Source of the DNA: an uncultured Clostridia bacterium
GTDB taxonomy: Bacteria > Bacillota > Clostridia > Christensenellales > Borkfalkiaceae
Direction: 5' to 3'
Length of the DNA stretch: 34,361 bases
Assembly: GCA_944358655.1 (NCBI GenBank)
Contig: CALVRO010000015.1
Location: 1 to 34,361, forward strand
Shown here: positions 7,319-14,867 of the stretch, piece after piece
How the letters are laid out: every line of letters starts with the position of its first letter
Position numbering within the stretch: position 1 is the first letter of the stretch
Translations under genes and position numbers: made by a program
Notes under the pieces: model-generated
The model's input: the letters and a program-made list of their open reading frames with translations, nothing else
What the model was told of the DNA's origin: nothing
The model's database searches: none

Positions 7319-8542
7319 ATGAAAAACGTAATCGTCGGACAATCGGGCGGCCCCACGGCCGTCATCAACTCCAGCCTGCTGGGGGTATTCAAAACTGCGC
7401 GCGACAGGGGCGCCGACAAGGTGTACGGCATGGTGCACGGCATAAAGGGACTTTTGGACAGGGACATTGTAGACATGTCCACGCAGGTCAAAAACGACCT
7501 CGACATGGATCTTTTAAAGCGCACGCCGTCGTCCTTCCTCGGCTCCTGCCGCTATAAGCTGCCCGCCGTCGAGGGCAACGAGGACACATACGACAAGATA
7601 TTCGCCATATTAAAGGAATACGACATTTATGCCTTCTTCTATATAGGCGGCAACGACTCGATGGACACCATCGACAAGCTCTCCAAATACGGCAAAAAGA
7701 TAGGCAGCCCCATACGCTTCATGGGCTGCCCCAAGACCATAGACAACGACCTCGCCATAACCGACCACACCCCCGGCTACGGCTCGGCGGCAAAGTATAT
7801 CGCCGCCACCACCAAGGAGATAATCCGCGACGGCCTCGTCTACGACTATCCCGTCGTGTCGGTAATAGAGGTGATGGGCCGCAACGCGGGCTGGCTGACG
7901 GCTGCCGCCGCGCTCGCCAAGGGCGAGGACTGCGAGGGCGTCGACATGATCTATCTGCCCGAGCGCGTGTTCGACGTCGATAAATTCCTCTCCGACGTCG
8001 GCGAACGCCTGAAGGGCAACCGCTCGATGGTGATAGCCGTGTCCGAGGGCGTAAAGGTGGCCGACGGCAGGTATGTGTGCGAGCTCGCCGACCACGTCGA
8101 CTATGTCGACGCGTTCGGTCACAAGCAGCTCGCGGGCACCGCCCGCTATCTCGCGGGGCGCGTCGCCGAAAAGTACGGCGTAAAGACGAGGGCCATCGAG
8201 CTCTCGTCCCTCCAGCGCTGCGCCGCGCACATAACCTCGCGCATAGACGTCACCGAGGCCTTCAACTCCGCGGGAGCCGCCGTCAAGGCCGCCTTCGAGG
8301 GCAAGACGGGCATGGTGGCCTGCCTCAAGCGCGTGTCGGAAGATCCCTACATGTGCATAACCGAGCTCGCCGAAGTTTCCAAAATAGCCAACGTTGAAAA
8401 GAAGGTTCCCGACGAGTGGATAACGCCCGACGGCACTTACGTCACGCCCGAGCTCATCCACTATATCCGCCCGCTCATCCAGTCGGAGATAACGCCGCTG
8501 TGGGTGGACGGCCTGCCCAGACACCTCCGTCTTGAAAGGTGA
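7319..8542 (+). CDS. pfp: Pyrophosphate-type 6-phosphofructokinase
   Basis: This enzyme phosphorylates fructose 6-phosphate to fructose 1,6-bisphosphate, probably using pyrophosphate, a reversible glycolytic step. Motifs in the 407 residues: GQSGGPTAVINSS at 7-19; GGNDS at 110-114, where Asp113 replaces the glycine of ATP-dependent enzymes; PKTIDND at 138-144, whose Lys139 is the other marker of PPi use; and MGRNAGW at 186-192. The start is set by GGGAGAAAGG just before the ATG, giving the typical MKNVIVGQSGG. The gene has its own promoter and stands alone. PPi preference is inferred from these two residues. Confidence 0.93.
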   Translation: MKNVIVGQSGGPTAVINSSLLGVFKTARDRGADKVYGMVHGIKGLLDRDIVDMSTQVKNDLDMDLLKRTPSSFLGSCRYKLPAVEGNEDTYDKIFAILKEYDIYAFFYIGGNDSMDTIDKLSKYGKKIGSPIRFMGCPKTIDNDLAITDHTPGYGSAAKYIAATTKEIIRDGLVYDYPVVSVIEVMGRNAGWLTAAAALAKGEDCEGVDMIYLPERVFDVDKFLSDVGERLKGNRSMVIAVSEGVKVADGRYVCELADHVDYVDAFGHKQLAGTARYLAGRVAEKYGVKTRAIELSSLQRCAAHITSRIDVTEAFNSAGAAVKAAFEGKTGMVACLKRVSEDPYMCITELAEVSKIANVEKKVPDEWITPDGTYVTPELIHYIRPLIQSEITPLWVDGLPRHLRLER

Positions 8543-8590
8543 AGGGCGCTGTTCAAAGAATAAGAAGGGGAGAAGATATTCAATACGTCC

Positions 8591-8618
8591 GCCGCGCGGG
8601 GCCTCGGCCCCGCGCGGC
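8591..8618 (+). terminator. GC-rich hairpin after pfp
   Basis: A perfect 13-bp stem GCCGCGCGGGGCC with its complement, a 2-nt centre, then GTCGTTT. A second hairpin, CAAGCCGAG/CTCGGCTTG, lies at 8651-8673. Confidence 0.65.
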
Positions 8619-8756
8619 GTCGTTTCGGCGCCGCAAGGCGCGTTTTGCAACAAGCCGAGTATAACTCGGCTTGCCCGCTTTTAGCGCCTGCGGCTCCTCT
8701 TTCGCGCAAATACTAAGCTAAAGCGCGAGGCTGTGGTGAAAGAGTATCTGAAACGT

Positions 8757-8979
8757 AATCGGGGAGATTTCTCCGTTTCGCTCGTTTCACTCGCTTCAGT
8801 CGAAATGACATGCTCTGCCCGAGGGGAGGGGCTGCGCGCCCATACCTACCCCATTGTCATGCCGAGCAGCGCGCCGAAAGAGTTGGGAAAAGACCGAGCG
8901 TGAGCGCGCGTTGCCGAGGCATCTCGTCGCAACAGCGACGGACAAACGTGGCAACGCCACGCCATGGCTCCCCGTCATT
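8757..8979 (+). repeat. Composite repeat block 1, left part
   Basis: It begins with a GGGGAGATTTCTCC to GTCGAAATGACA module (8763-8812). A module starting GTCATGCCGAGCAGCGCGCC at 8857 follows and runs through GCAACAGCGACGGACAA to GGCTCCCCGTC. The second module recurs at about 32748-32852. No convincing gene lies between pfp and the small minus-strand ORF at 9654. Confidence 0.75.
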
Positions 8980-9261
8980 ATACCAAACGGGAGTAATGCG
9001 AACCCGCCATTAAATGCGTCTTTTGTGCGCCTTGTCGCTCTTCCTCATTGCAATGCGAGTGGGCATTGCTGCTTCGTCATCGCGCCAATTCATCCCAAAA
9101 TACGCTATTTAAGGGTGCGCAGCAATTTAAAGCGGGCAGATCGTTTCAGATACAAGGCAAAGCCCGCAGGTAATAGCGCCCCCTATTACCAAGGGCTTTA
9201 ACGCAGTAGATGGGGCGATATGCCCGCTTTAAATCGGGTTCGTTTTATTCTCGTTTGGTAT
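8980..9261. mobile_element. MITE-like element with 27-bp inverted termini
   Basis: Left end 8980-9006 starts ATACCAAACGGGAG; right end 9235-9261 is its inverted copy with 23 of 27 positions matching. The 282-bp interior has no gene but holds a strong hairpin at 9159-9199 (AAAGCCC/GGGCTTT enclosing GGTAATAG/CTATTACC). The element interrupts the composite repeat that is continuous near 32840-32890. TA dinucleotides flank CCAAAC and GTTTGG, which would fit a TA target duplication. A partial copy lies at 18819-18905. Confidence 0.7.
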
Positions 9262-9515
9262 TTGAAGCTGGCGGCAATTTATTGCCGACTGAGGGGGCGT
9301 TTTTCTTTTTTTCGACCTCTCCGCCCGCGCGTTCACCGCGCGGGCACCTCCCCATACGAAGGGGAGGCTATATTGCGGTAAAAGTGTATCTGAAGCGGTG
9401 TCGGGGAGATTTCTCCGCTACGTTCGCTTGCGCTCACTCGGTCGAAATGACATCCTTATAGTCGGGGGGGATTTTTCGGCTGCGAATGCTAAAGCATTGT
9501 CGAAATGACGGGGAA
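9262..9515 (+). repeat. Composite repeat block 1, right part
   Basis: This resumes the block broken by the MITE: GGCAATTTATTGCCGACTGAGGGGGCG, CGACCTCTCC, a CCCGCGCG/CGCGCGGG hairpin region, CCATACGAAGGGGAGGC, GTATCTGAAGCG, then a GGGGAGATTTCTCC to TCGAAATGACA module (9402-9451) and a shorter one ending near 9510. The same order recurs at 32870-33062. Confidence 0.75.
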
Positions 9516-9561
9516 AGGGGGAGGCGCGCGGCCATTCGGCCGCGCGCCTCCCCGTGTTGAG

Positions 9562-9623
9562 GTGTCATTTCGACCGAAGAGAGGAGGGCCATCTGCCCGA
9601 CGAGCGGAGCGGAGAAATCTCAT
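9562..9623 (-). repeat. TCGAAATGACA module, inverted copy
   Basis: TGTCATTTCGACCGAAGAGAGG through GCGGAGAAATCTCATGGG is the reverse orientation of the modules at 8763 and 9402. It is nearly identical to the copy at 32640-32702. Confidence 0.75.
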
Positions 9624-9653
9624 GGGTTATCTTCCGTAAACGATATTTCCGCA

Positions 9654-9869
9654 CTATTTCCGGCCGCTTTTTCTGCGCGCGCGGGAGGCGGCGCGCTCGT
9701 GCAGCAGTATGGCCTGCGCCATCAGGTTGCCCTCGGCCCCGTCGCTATGTACGTCGGGCGGGGAGGGAGAGGGATCGGGTTCCTTACGCCCCGTGTTTTC
9801 GGGCTTTTGGGGAGCAGAAAGGGCGCCCACCGCCCTCAATATATCCAAAAGAGCAAATTTTTCCGTAAT
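9654..9869 (-). CDS. Possible small protein with AUU start
   Basis: An open frame of 71 residues on the minus strand. AGGAGG (9880-9875) lies 5 nt before ATT at 9869-9867; the first TTG in frame is 27 nt downstream, too far for that site. From ATT the product starts TEKFALLDILRAVG after the initiator. The middle is proline- and charge-rich, and the tail (EGNLMAQAILLHERAASRARR) looks like a basic amphipathic helix. Codon use is C/G-ending like the real genes here. I recognise no family. AUU starts are rare, so this needs a check by conservation; it could also be a non-coding shadow. Confidence 0.42.
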   Translation of the reverse strand: MTEKFALLDILRAVGALSAPQKPENTGRKEPDPSPSPPDVHSDGAEGNLMAQAILLHERAASRARRKSGRK

Positions 9870-9916
9870 ACATTCCTCCTTTTATCAAATTTTCATTAAA
9901 ATCAACTTATTTTTTA

Positions 9917-9945
9917 TTGCCTTAACGGCGCATTTAGGGTATAAT
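9917..9945 (+). promoter_or_regulatory. Promoter of the gene at 10007
   Basis: TTGCCT (9917-9922), a 17-nt spacer and TATAAT (9940-9945). Confidence 0.85.
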
Positions 9946-10006
9946 TATTAGAGCTTTAAATAGTATGAATGCCGCGTTGCGGCAATTTTAAAGGATTTTA
10001 ACAAAT

Positions 10007-12292
10007 ATGCGCAAGACCATCACTAAAATTATATGCGTGGCAACGGCGGCAATTTCCGCCGCGGGGCTGGCACTTTCGGCCGGCTGCGGCAACTTTACCT
10101 CCGACGGCGTCTCTCCCGACACCTCCGCGCAGAACGTTGAAAGCAACGGCGGCTTCGCCGTGCAGACGGGCGACTACGTCTACTTCATAAACGGCAGTCC
10201 CTCCAACACGGCGGACAACACCTTCGGCACGCCCTTAAAGGGGTCGGTGCAGCGCATCTCCAAGGAGGATATAGGGAAGCGCAACTACACCGCAAGCCAA
10301 ACCGTCGTTCCCCTCATCGCCTACTCCACCAACTACAATGCGGGACTTTATATCTACGGCGACAGGATATACTACTCCACGCCCTCCACGGCGCGCAACA
10401 GCTCGGGCGAAGTGCAGAACAACAAGCTCGAGTTCAAAAGCTCCACCCTCGACGGCAAGGAGACCATGTCCGACTACTACTACCGTGCCGACAGCCCCGC
10501 GCTCGACTACAGATACGTTGAAGTGGACGGCGTCGTCTACCTGATGTACGCCGCGGCGGAGAGCCTCTACGGCGAATCTTCCACCGTCACCAACCTTCAC
10601 TCGATAAACACCAAAACGGGCGAGGACACGCTGCTCGCCTACAACGTCGTGGAATACTCCTTCGACGAGGCCGACCCCACCAATCCCTATGTGTTCTACA
10701 CAATGGCCGTCACCTATAACCTCGGCTCGGTCAACGAGATCGACGAGGGCTACAACCAGCTGTGGATGGCAAGGGCGGACGAGACCGAGGCGAGGCAGTA
10801 CGACTTCTCGTATGTAAAGGACTACGACGCCGAGGAAGATCCCCTGTATATCAACTGCGGTCAGCTCGTCTACGACGGCATAGGCAAGGAGGCCTACGCT
10901 AACCGCTACAGCCAGTTCAACTACGGCTTCGGCGGCGAAACGGCCTTCAGCGTCGAGCGCCCCGACACCAGCTACGAGCTCGGCGGCTACAAAAACGGCG
11001 TGCTCAAGTTCACGGCCGAAACTTCCCTCTCGGCGGTCAGCCTCTATAAGATCGCTCCCTCCGAGATAGACTCCGACGGCGACGGCGTTGCCGACGCGGG
11101 CTGGAACGCCGTCACGGCCAACGACTCGCTCCGCTCGCGCAGGCTGCTCATAGCCTCCGACGACGTCGAATACACCCCCGTCACGATAGACGGCGAGGAA
11201 TGGCAGCTTTACAGCGGCGACGGCGGGCTCGAGCTCGGACAGTTCGTCGACGGCAAAGTGGCCAACGACTTCGCCATCACCGACAGCGGCGAGGCCACCA
11301 TTCTGGCGGTAAGGGAGGAGACCTCCGCCGCAGAAGAGGGCGAGGGCACCGTCACTTTGACCTACGTTTACTATTCGCTTTCGAACGAGGGCAACGGATA
11401 CTCCTTCCACAGGATAGCCCTCGGCACCGATCCCGACGCATATGCCGTAAACAAACTGCCCTACGAGGACAAGTACACCTACAGCGAGGTAAAGATACTC
11501 GATCTCGACGCCTCGTCCGGCTGGTACATGCCCGAATTTGTGGGCAACACCATAATCTTCGCCTCCGAGACCGAGGGCATGAGCCAGTTCAACTATATCA
11601 TGGCCTGCGACCTCTCCTCCGACGACGGCGACATAATGTCCAACGCCGAGCTGCACGCCTATAACGAGCAGTACGAGGGCGTCACCGAAAAGATTGAGGA
11701 GTACGACGAGGAGACCAACTCCGACGGCTCCGAGGCCTATCAGAACCTCTCCGACGCGCTCAAGTACGCCTTCTACTCGCTTGACGACGGCTATATCGAC
11801 GAACTCGTACAGGCCTACGTCGACATTAAGGGCGAGGACGAGGAATACGTCTACTCCGAGCGCAGCGTGGAGATCTACCACGAATTTATTTCGGCCACGG
11901 GCGACTGGGCCGACTATGCCGACCTCAAGCGCACGGTCAACGGCGAGGAAGTGCACGCCAACAGCCAGGCTTACTACTACGCGCTCTTCGGCGTCATGAC
12001 CGAAGAGGACGCCGAGGACTTAAGGGCCGCGCTCCGCTCCACCTTCATGGAGAGCTATCCCACCGACAACTCCACATGGTGGGACAAGATGGGCACGGCG
12101 TGGCAGGTGGTGTTCATAGTGGCCATGTGCGTTGTCGGCCTTGCCGTAATAGGCGGCGCAGCCGTGCTTGTGATATGGCTCATCCGCCGCAGAAAGAACA
12201 AGGGCGACGAGCCCGCTCCCGAGCGCCTCAGCGTAGATATAACCGACGATAAGGATATCGACGTCTACGGCAGCGACGAAAACGACAACTAA
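10007..12292 (+). CDS. Large lipoprotein with C-terminal membrane anchor
   Basis: The 761-residue product has a lipoprotein signal peptide (lipobox LSAGC, acylated Cys27) and a second membrane segment near residues 699-726 followed by the basic stop-transfer RRRK and an acidic tail. The bulk is therefore outside the cell and tethered at both ends. Repeated short stretches such as DYVYFING and DRIYYSTPST, spaced through the first half, suggest a beta-propeller or similar beta fold. Residues 355-365 (DSDGDGVADAG) form a DxDxDG calcium-loop motif as in thrombospondin type 3 or dockerin repeats. The function is unknown. It is monocistronic, from the promoter at 9917 to the terminator at 12318. 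Confidence 0.85.
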   Translation: MRKTITKIICVATAAISAAGLALSAGCGNFTSDGVSPDTSAQNVESNGGFAVQTGDYVYFINGSPSNTADNTFGTPLKGSVQRISKEDIGKRNYTASQTVVPLIAYSTNYNAGLYIYGDRIYYSTPSTARNSSGEVQNNKLEFKSSTLDGKETMSDYYYRADSPALDYRYVEVDGVVYLMYAAAESLYGESSTVTNLHSINTKTGEDTLLAYNVVEYSFDEADPTNPYVFYTMAVTYNLGSVNEIDEGYNQLWMARADETEARQYDFSYVKDYDAEEDPLYINCGQLVYDGIGKEAYANRYSQFNYGFGGETAFSVERPDTSYELGGYKNGVLKFTAETSLSAVSLYKIAPSEIDSDGDGVADAGWNAVTANDSLRSRRLLIASDDVEYTPVTIDGEEWQLYSGDGGLELGQFVDGKVANDFAITDSGEATILAVREETSAAEEGEGTVTLTYVYYSLSNEGNGYSFHRIALGTDPDAYAVNKLPYEDKYTYSEVKILDLDASSGWYMPEFVGNTIIFASETEGMSQFNYIMACDLSSDDGDIMSNAELHAYNEQYEGVTEKIEEYDEETNSDGSEAYQNLSDALKYAFYSLDDGYIDELVQAYVDIKGEDEEYVYSERSVEIYHEFISATGDWADYADLKRTVNGEEVHANSQAYYYALFGVMTEEDAEDLRAALRSTFMESYPTDNSTWWDKMGTAWQVVFIVAMCVVGLAVIGGAAVLVIWLIRRRKNKGDEPAPERLSVDITDDKDIDVYGSDENDN

Positions 12293-12317
12293 AGAGGCAC
12301 AAGCCTTAAAATTTAAA

Positions 12318-12358
12318 GGGGCGGGCCGCAGAAGAACTGCGGCCCGCCCCCGATTTTT
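12318..12358. terminator. Bidirectional terminator between convergent genes
   Basis: A perfect 13-bp stem (12318-12330 with 12338-12350) and a 7-nt loop. The plus side is followed by CGATTTTT, the minus side by TTTAAATTTT. It can serve both the lipoprotein and the DUF4363 gene. Confidence 0.85.
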
Positions 12359-12370
12359 GAGGGCGCCCGT

Positions 12371-12748
12371 TCAGAACACGTTTTCCAGCCTCACAGAATA
12401 GGAGAAGGGAAGGGAGCGGGAGAGGCGCACAACTGTCTCTATCTTGGCCAGCGCAAGTTCCGCATTGCCCGCGGCGAGGTGGCCGCGCGCCTCGCTCAGG
12501 CAGTAGTCTATCTGCGCTATGTCGTTGTGGGGTATGAATATGTGCAGTTTGCTCTTTTTGTCGTCCCACAGCGCCTGCACGGCCAGCGCGTCGTTTTCGG
12601 AGGCCTCGCCCTCCTCGGTCTTGCGGCGCAGCTCTGCCGCCGCCTCGGTGAGGCAGCCGAACTGCTCCCCTACATATATCTCGGTGAATATAAAGAAGGC
12701 AACGCACAGCACTATTGCCGTTGCGGTATAAATTATCGACCTCACCAT
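12371..12748 (-). CDS. DUF4363 family membrane-associated protein
   Basis: A 125-residue protein with one N-terminal membrane segment (about residues 4-22). A helical region follows (EQFGCLTEAAAELRRKTEEGEAS), then DALAVQALWDDKKSKLHIFIPHNDIAQID and a C-terminal helix. This pattern is that of DUF4363, a Firmicutes family of unknown function often found next to YetF/DUF421. Here its ATG overlaps the yetF stop by 7 nt (ATGGTGA), which implies translational coupling and a shared role. Confidence 0.85.
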   Translation of the reverse strand: MVRSIIYTATAIVLCVAFFIFTEIYVGEQFGCLTEAAAELRRKTEEGEASENDALAVQALWDDKKSKLHIFIPHNDIAQIDYCLSEARGHLAAGNAELALAKIETVVRLSRSLPFSYSVRLENVF

Positions 12749-13413
12749 TGCCCCTTTACCTCGATATGTTCAATGGTGTACGGCCGTCCCCTCTTCTGCA
12801 GATACACCCTTCCTCCGCCGTCGGCCGTCATGGCCAGCACGCCGCTCTCCCTCATGCCCCGCTCGGCCAGAAATTGCTTTAATTGCCCGCGCGTTATGCC
12901 CGCCTTGGCCATGTTGTCGCCGTCGGCCTTTCCGCTGTCTATAATAAGCAGGGGGAGAGAGGCCGTCCGCTCCTCCTTGGCCAGCGCCGAAAAGCTGCCG
13001 TTGGACTCGTACAGCCCGTAATATACGTCGTCGAGATTGAAATACCCCGCCGCGCGCATGCTCTCCACGAGGTCGGAAACTTCAAGGTTGTTCTTCTTGA
13101 GTTGCACGGCGTCGATGCCCTCGCGGGTGATGACAAGCGCGGGCCTGCCGCATATCACCGCCTTCATGGGCTTGAACAGCGCGTCGAGCAGCCACACAAG
13201 CTGGTGGAGTATGAATATGGTCACCACCGATATCACTCCGTACATCAGCGGTATCGAGCTGTCGGCCATGGGTATGCAGGCCAGCTCGGCTATCAGCATG
13301 GTTATAACAAATTCAAAGGGCTGCATTTCGCCTATCTGGCTCTTGCCCATCAGGCGCATGCACAGCAGCAGCGTCACAAAGATTACAGCCGTTCTAATAA
13401 AAATGAGCGCCAT
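12742..13413 (-). CDS. DUF421/YetF-family membrane protein
   Basis: The 223-residue protein starts with three predicted membrane segments (residues about 2-20, 35-50 and 57-78). They carry the family signature MRLMGKSQIGEMQPFEFVI. A cytoplasmic region with GRPALVITREGIDAVQLKKNNL and a small C-terminal domain (LPLLIIDSGK, then GRVYLQKRG) follows. In Bacillus, relatives include YetF and YcaP-like proteins of poorly known function, some linked to spores. I chose ATG at 13413 because the protein then begins MALIFIRTAVIF; the open frame upstream has no family similarity. No ribosome binding site is evident, so the leader may be very short. It is divergent from the folate operon. Confidence 0.88.
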   Translation of the reverse strand: MALIFIRTAVIFVTLLLCMRLMGKSQIGEMQPFEFVITMLIAELACIPMADSSIPLMYGVISVVTIFILHQLVWLLDALFKPMKAVICGRPALVITREGIDAVQLKKNNLEVSDLVESMRAAGYFNLDDVYYGLYESNGSFSALAKEERTASLPLLIIDSGKADGDNMAKAGITRGQLKQFLAERGMRESGVLAMTADGGGRVYLQKRGRPYTIEHIEVKGQW

Positions 13414-13447
13414 GACTACAGTATGTTTAAAAAACTGCAAAATATCC

Positions 13448-13476
13448 TTGCAAAAGGGCGGCGGGTGTGATATACT
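13448..13476 (+). promoter_or_regulatory. Promoter of the folate operon
   Basis: TTGCAA (13448-13453), a 17-nt spacer and TATACT (13471-13476). The expected start near 13483 is at the 5' edge of the riboswitch, so an outer P1 stem would be short or lost. Confidence 0.75.
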
Positions 13477-13484
13477 AAATAAAA

Positions 13485-13580
13485 GTTCAGTTGCGTAAAG
13501 TGGCGGGGGTAGGACAGCCCCCGCACGAAAGCCCGTCGCCGCGCCCGCCGCGGCCGCGCTGCGGTAACTGTTCGCGTCCC
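13485..13580 (+). ncRNA. Tetrahydrofolate (THF) riboswitch aptamer
   Basis: The order of elements matches my memory of the THF riboswitch (Rfam RF01831): TTGCGTAAAGTG (the family has GCGTTAAGTG), then hairpin P3 with GCGGGGG/CCCCCGC, then ACGAAAGC, then GCGGTAACTGTTCGCGTCC (the family has GCGGTGAATCATTGCATCC). P2 forms from CAGTT (13488-13492) and AACTG (13566-13570). The P3 loop GGAC (13512-13515) can pair with GTCC (13576-13579), the expected pseudoknot, with sequence changed on both sides. The variable stem between ACGAAAGC and GCGGT is unusually long and GC-rich. The setting, directly before folC-folE-folP-folBK, agrees. No covariance search could be run. Confidence 0.75.
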
Positions 13581-13594
13581 AATTTACCTCGGTC

Positions 13595-13617
13595 GGGCGC
13601 ATGCGCGCCCCTTTTTT
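13595..13617 (+). terminator. First terminator of the riboswitch expression platform
   Basis: Stem GGGCGC/GCGCCC with loop ATGC, followed by CTTTTTT. The segment CGGGCGC (13594-13600) could instead pair with GCGCCCG (13541-13547) inside the aptamer's variable stem, a possible antiterminator. Confidence 0.8.
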
Positions 13618-13628
13618 GGTCTTTTCTG

Positions 13629-13652
13629 CGGGCGCGTCTGCGCCCGTTTTTT
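13629..13652 (+). terminator. Second, tandem terminator just before folC
   Basis: Stem CGGGCGC/GCGCCCG with loop GTCT, followed by six T. The folC ATG lies 6 nt after the T run. The left arm is identical to that of the first terminator. Confidence 0.82.
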
Positions 13653-13658
13653 GTTTAA

Positions 13659-14867
13659 ATGGATATTAGTTTAAAAAATGCGGCCTTCCCGGACAGCAAG
13701 TTCGGCCTCTCGCGCACGCGCGAGCTGCTCCGCCGCACGGGTTCGCCCGACAAAAAACTTAAAATCGTGCACGTTGCGGGCTCCAACGGCAAGGGCTCGG
13801 TGTGTGCCTATATCACGGCCATATTGTGCGCCGCGGGCAGGAGGACGGGCACGTTCACTTCGCCCGCCGTGTTCTGCCGCGAGGAGTCGTTCTGCATAGA
13901 CGGCGTTCCCGCGCCCTCGCGGGAGGTGGAAGAGGCTCTCGCTCACGCGCGCGGGTGCGCGCGCGGCATGGCCGACCCGCCCTCTCCGTTCGAGCTCGAA
14001 ACCTGCGCCGCCCTTTGGCTGTTCGCCCAAAGGGGGTGCCGTTACTGCGTGCTCGAGTGCGGCCTCGGCGGGCTGGAGGACGCCACCAACGCCGTCTGCG
14101 CCAAGGAGGCGGCAATAATCACCTCGATCTCCCTCGAGCACACCGCCGTGCTCGGCCCTACAATAGCCGATATCTGCCGCCACAAGGCGGGCATAATAAG
14201 GGGGGGCCCCTCGCTGGTGCCCGCCGACCTCTGTCCCGAGGCGGCTGCGTACTTCGCGGCGCTCGGCTCGCGCAGGGCGGGCGAGGGTGCGGAGGTGCTG
14301 TCGCGCTCGGCAGAGGGGCAGACCTTCCGCTACGGCGGAGCCGACTACTTTATACGCATGCACGGCGACAAGCAGGTGTACAACGCCTGTCTGGCCATAG
14401 AGTGCGCCCGCCTGCTCGGCGTAGGCCGAGAGGCTACGGAGCGCGGCCTCGCCTCGGCGCTGCTGCCCGGCCGCGCGCAGATAGTTGAGGCGGGCGGTAG
14501 AAGGTATATCCTCGACGGCGCGCACAACCCGGAGGCGTTCGGCCCCCTCGTGCAGCTGCTCGGCGGCATACGGGGCCAAAAGTCGCTCGTCTACACCGCT
14601 CTGTCGGACAAGGACGTCGCCGCCTGCGCCGCCGCGATAGGCGGACTGTTTGATGAGGTGATAGCCGTCCCCGCCCCGAGCAGCAGGGCAATGGACGTAA
14701 AAGACATAGCCGGCGCGTTCGCGCCGTACTGCAAAAAAATACTTTCGGCGGGGGATATCCCCGCGGCAATGGAGCTGGCAGGCTCGCAAACGGTGGCGGT
14801 GAGCGGTTCGTTCACCCACCTCGGGGAGGCAAGAAAATGGATAGAAAAAGAGCAATGGAGGCCGTAA
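13659..14867 (+). CDS. folC: Folylpolyglutamate / dihydrofolate synthase
   Basis: FolC adds glutamate to dihydropteroate and then to folates in the cytoplasm. Its 402 residues carry the ATP loop HVAGSNGKGS (38-47), LECGLGGLEDATN, ISLEHTAVLG with the following CRHKAGI, and LDGAHNPEAF in the C-terminal domain, the normal Mur-ligase-like order. Sequence before the P-loop (KFGLSRTRELLRRTGSP) matches the family start, so the ATG at 13659 is right even though no ribosome binding site precedes it. The ATG sits 6 nt behind a terminator, so expression depends on read-through under riboswitch control. folE begins inside its 3' end (31-nt overlap). Confidence 0.95.
   Translation: MDISLKNAAFPDSKFGLSRTRELLRRTGSPDKKLKIVHVAGSNGKGSVCAYITAILCAAGRRTGTFTSPAVFCREESFCIDGVPAPSREVEEALAHARGCARGMADPPSPFELETCAALWLFAQRGCRYCVLECGLGGLEDATNAVCAKEAAIITSISLEHTAVLGPTIADICRHKAGIIRGGPSLVPADLCPEAAAYFAALGSRRAGEGAEVLSRSAEGQTFRYGGADYFIRMHGDKQVYNACLAIECARLLGVGREATERGLASALLPGRAQIVEAGGRRYILDGAHNPEAFGPLVQLLGGIRGQKSLVYTALSDKDVAACAAAIGGLFDEVIAVPAPSSRAMDVKDIAGAFAPYCKKILSAGDIPAAMELAGSQTVAVSGSFTHLGEARKWIEKEQWRP

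Noticed and set aside
8810-9461. Open frames over the repeat island (for example 8854-9201 and 9210-9461)
   Set aside because: They run through the MITE and composite repeat; translations contain fragments commonly produced by such repeats and show no start signals.
13671-14855. Long minus-strand frame opposite folC
   Set aside because: It is antisense to a gene with unmistakable FolC motifs; long antisense frames are expected at this GC content.
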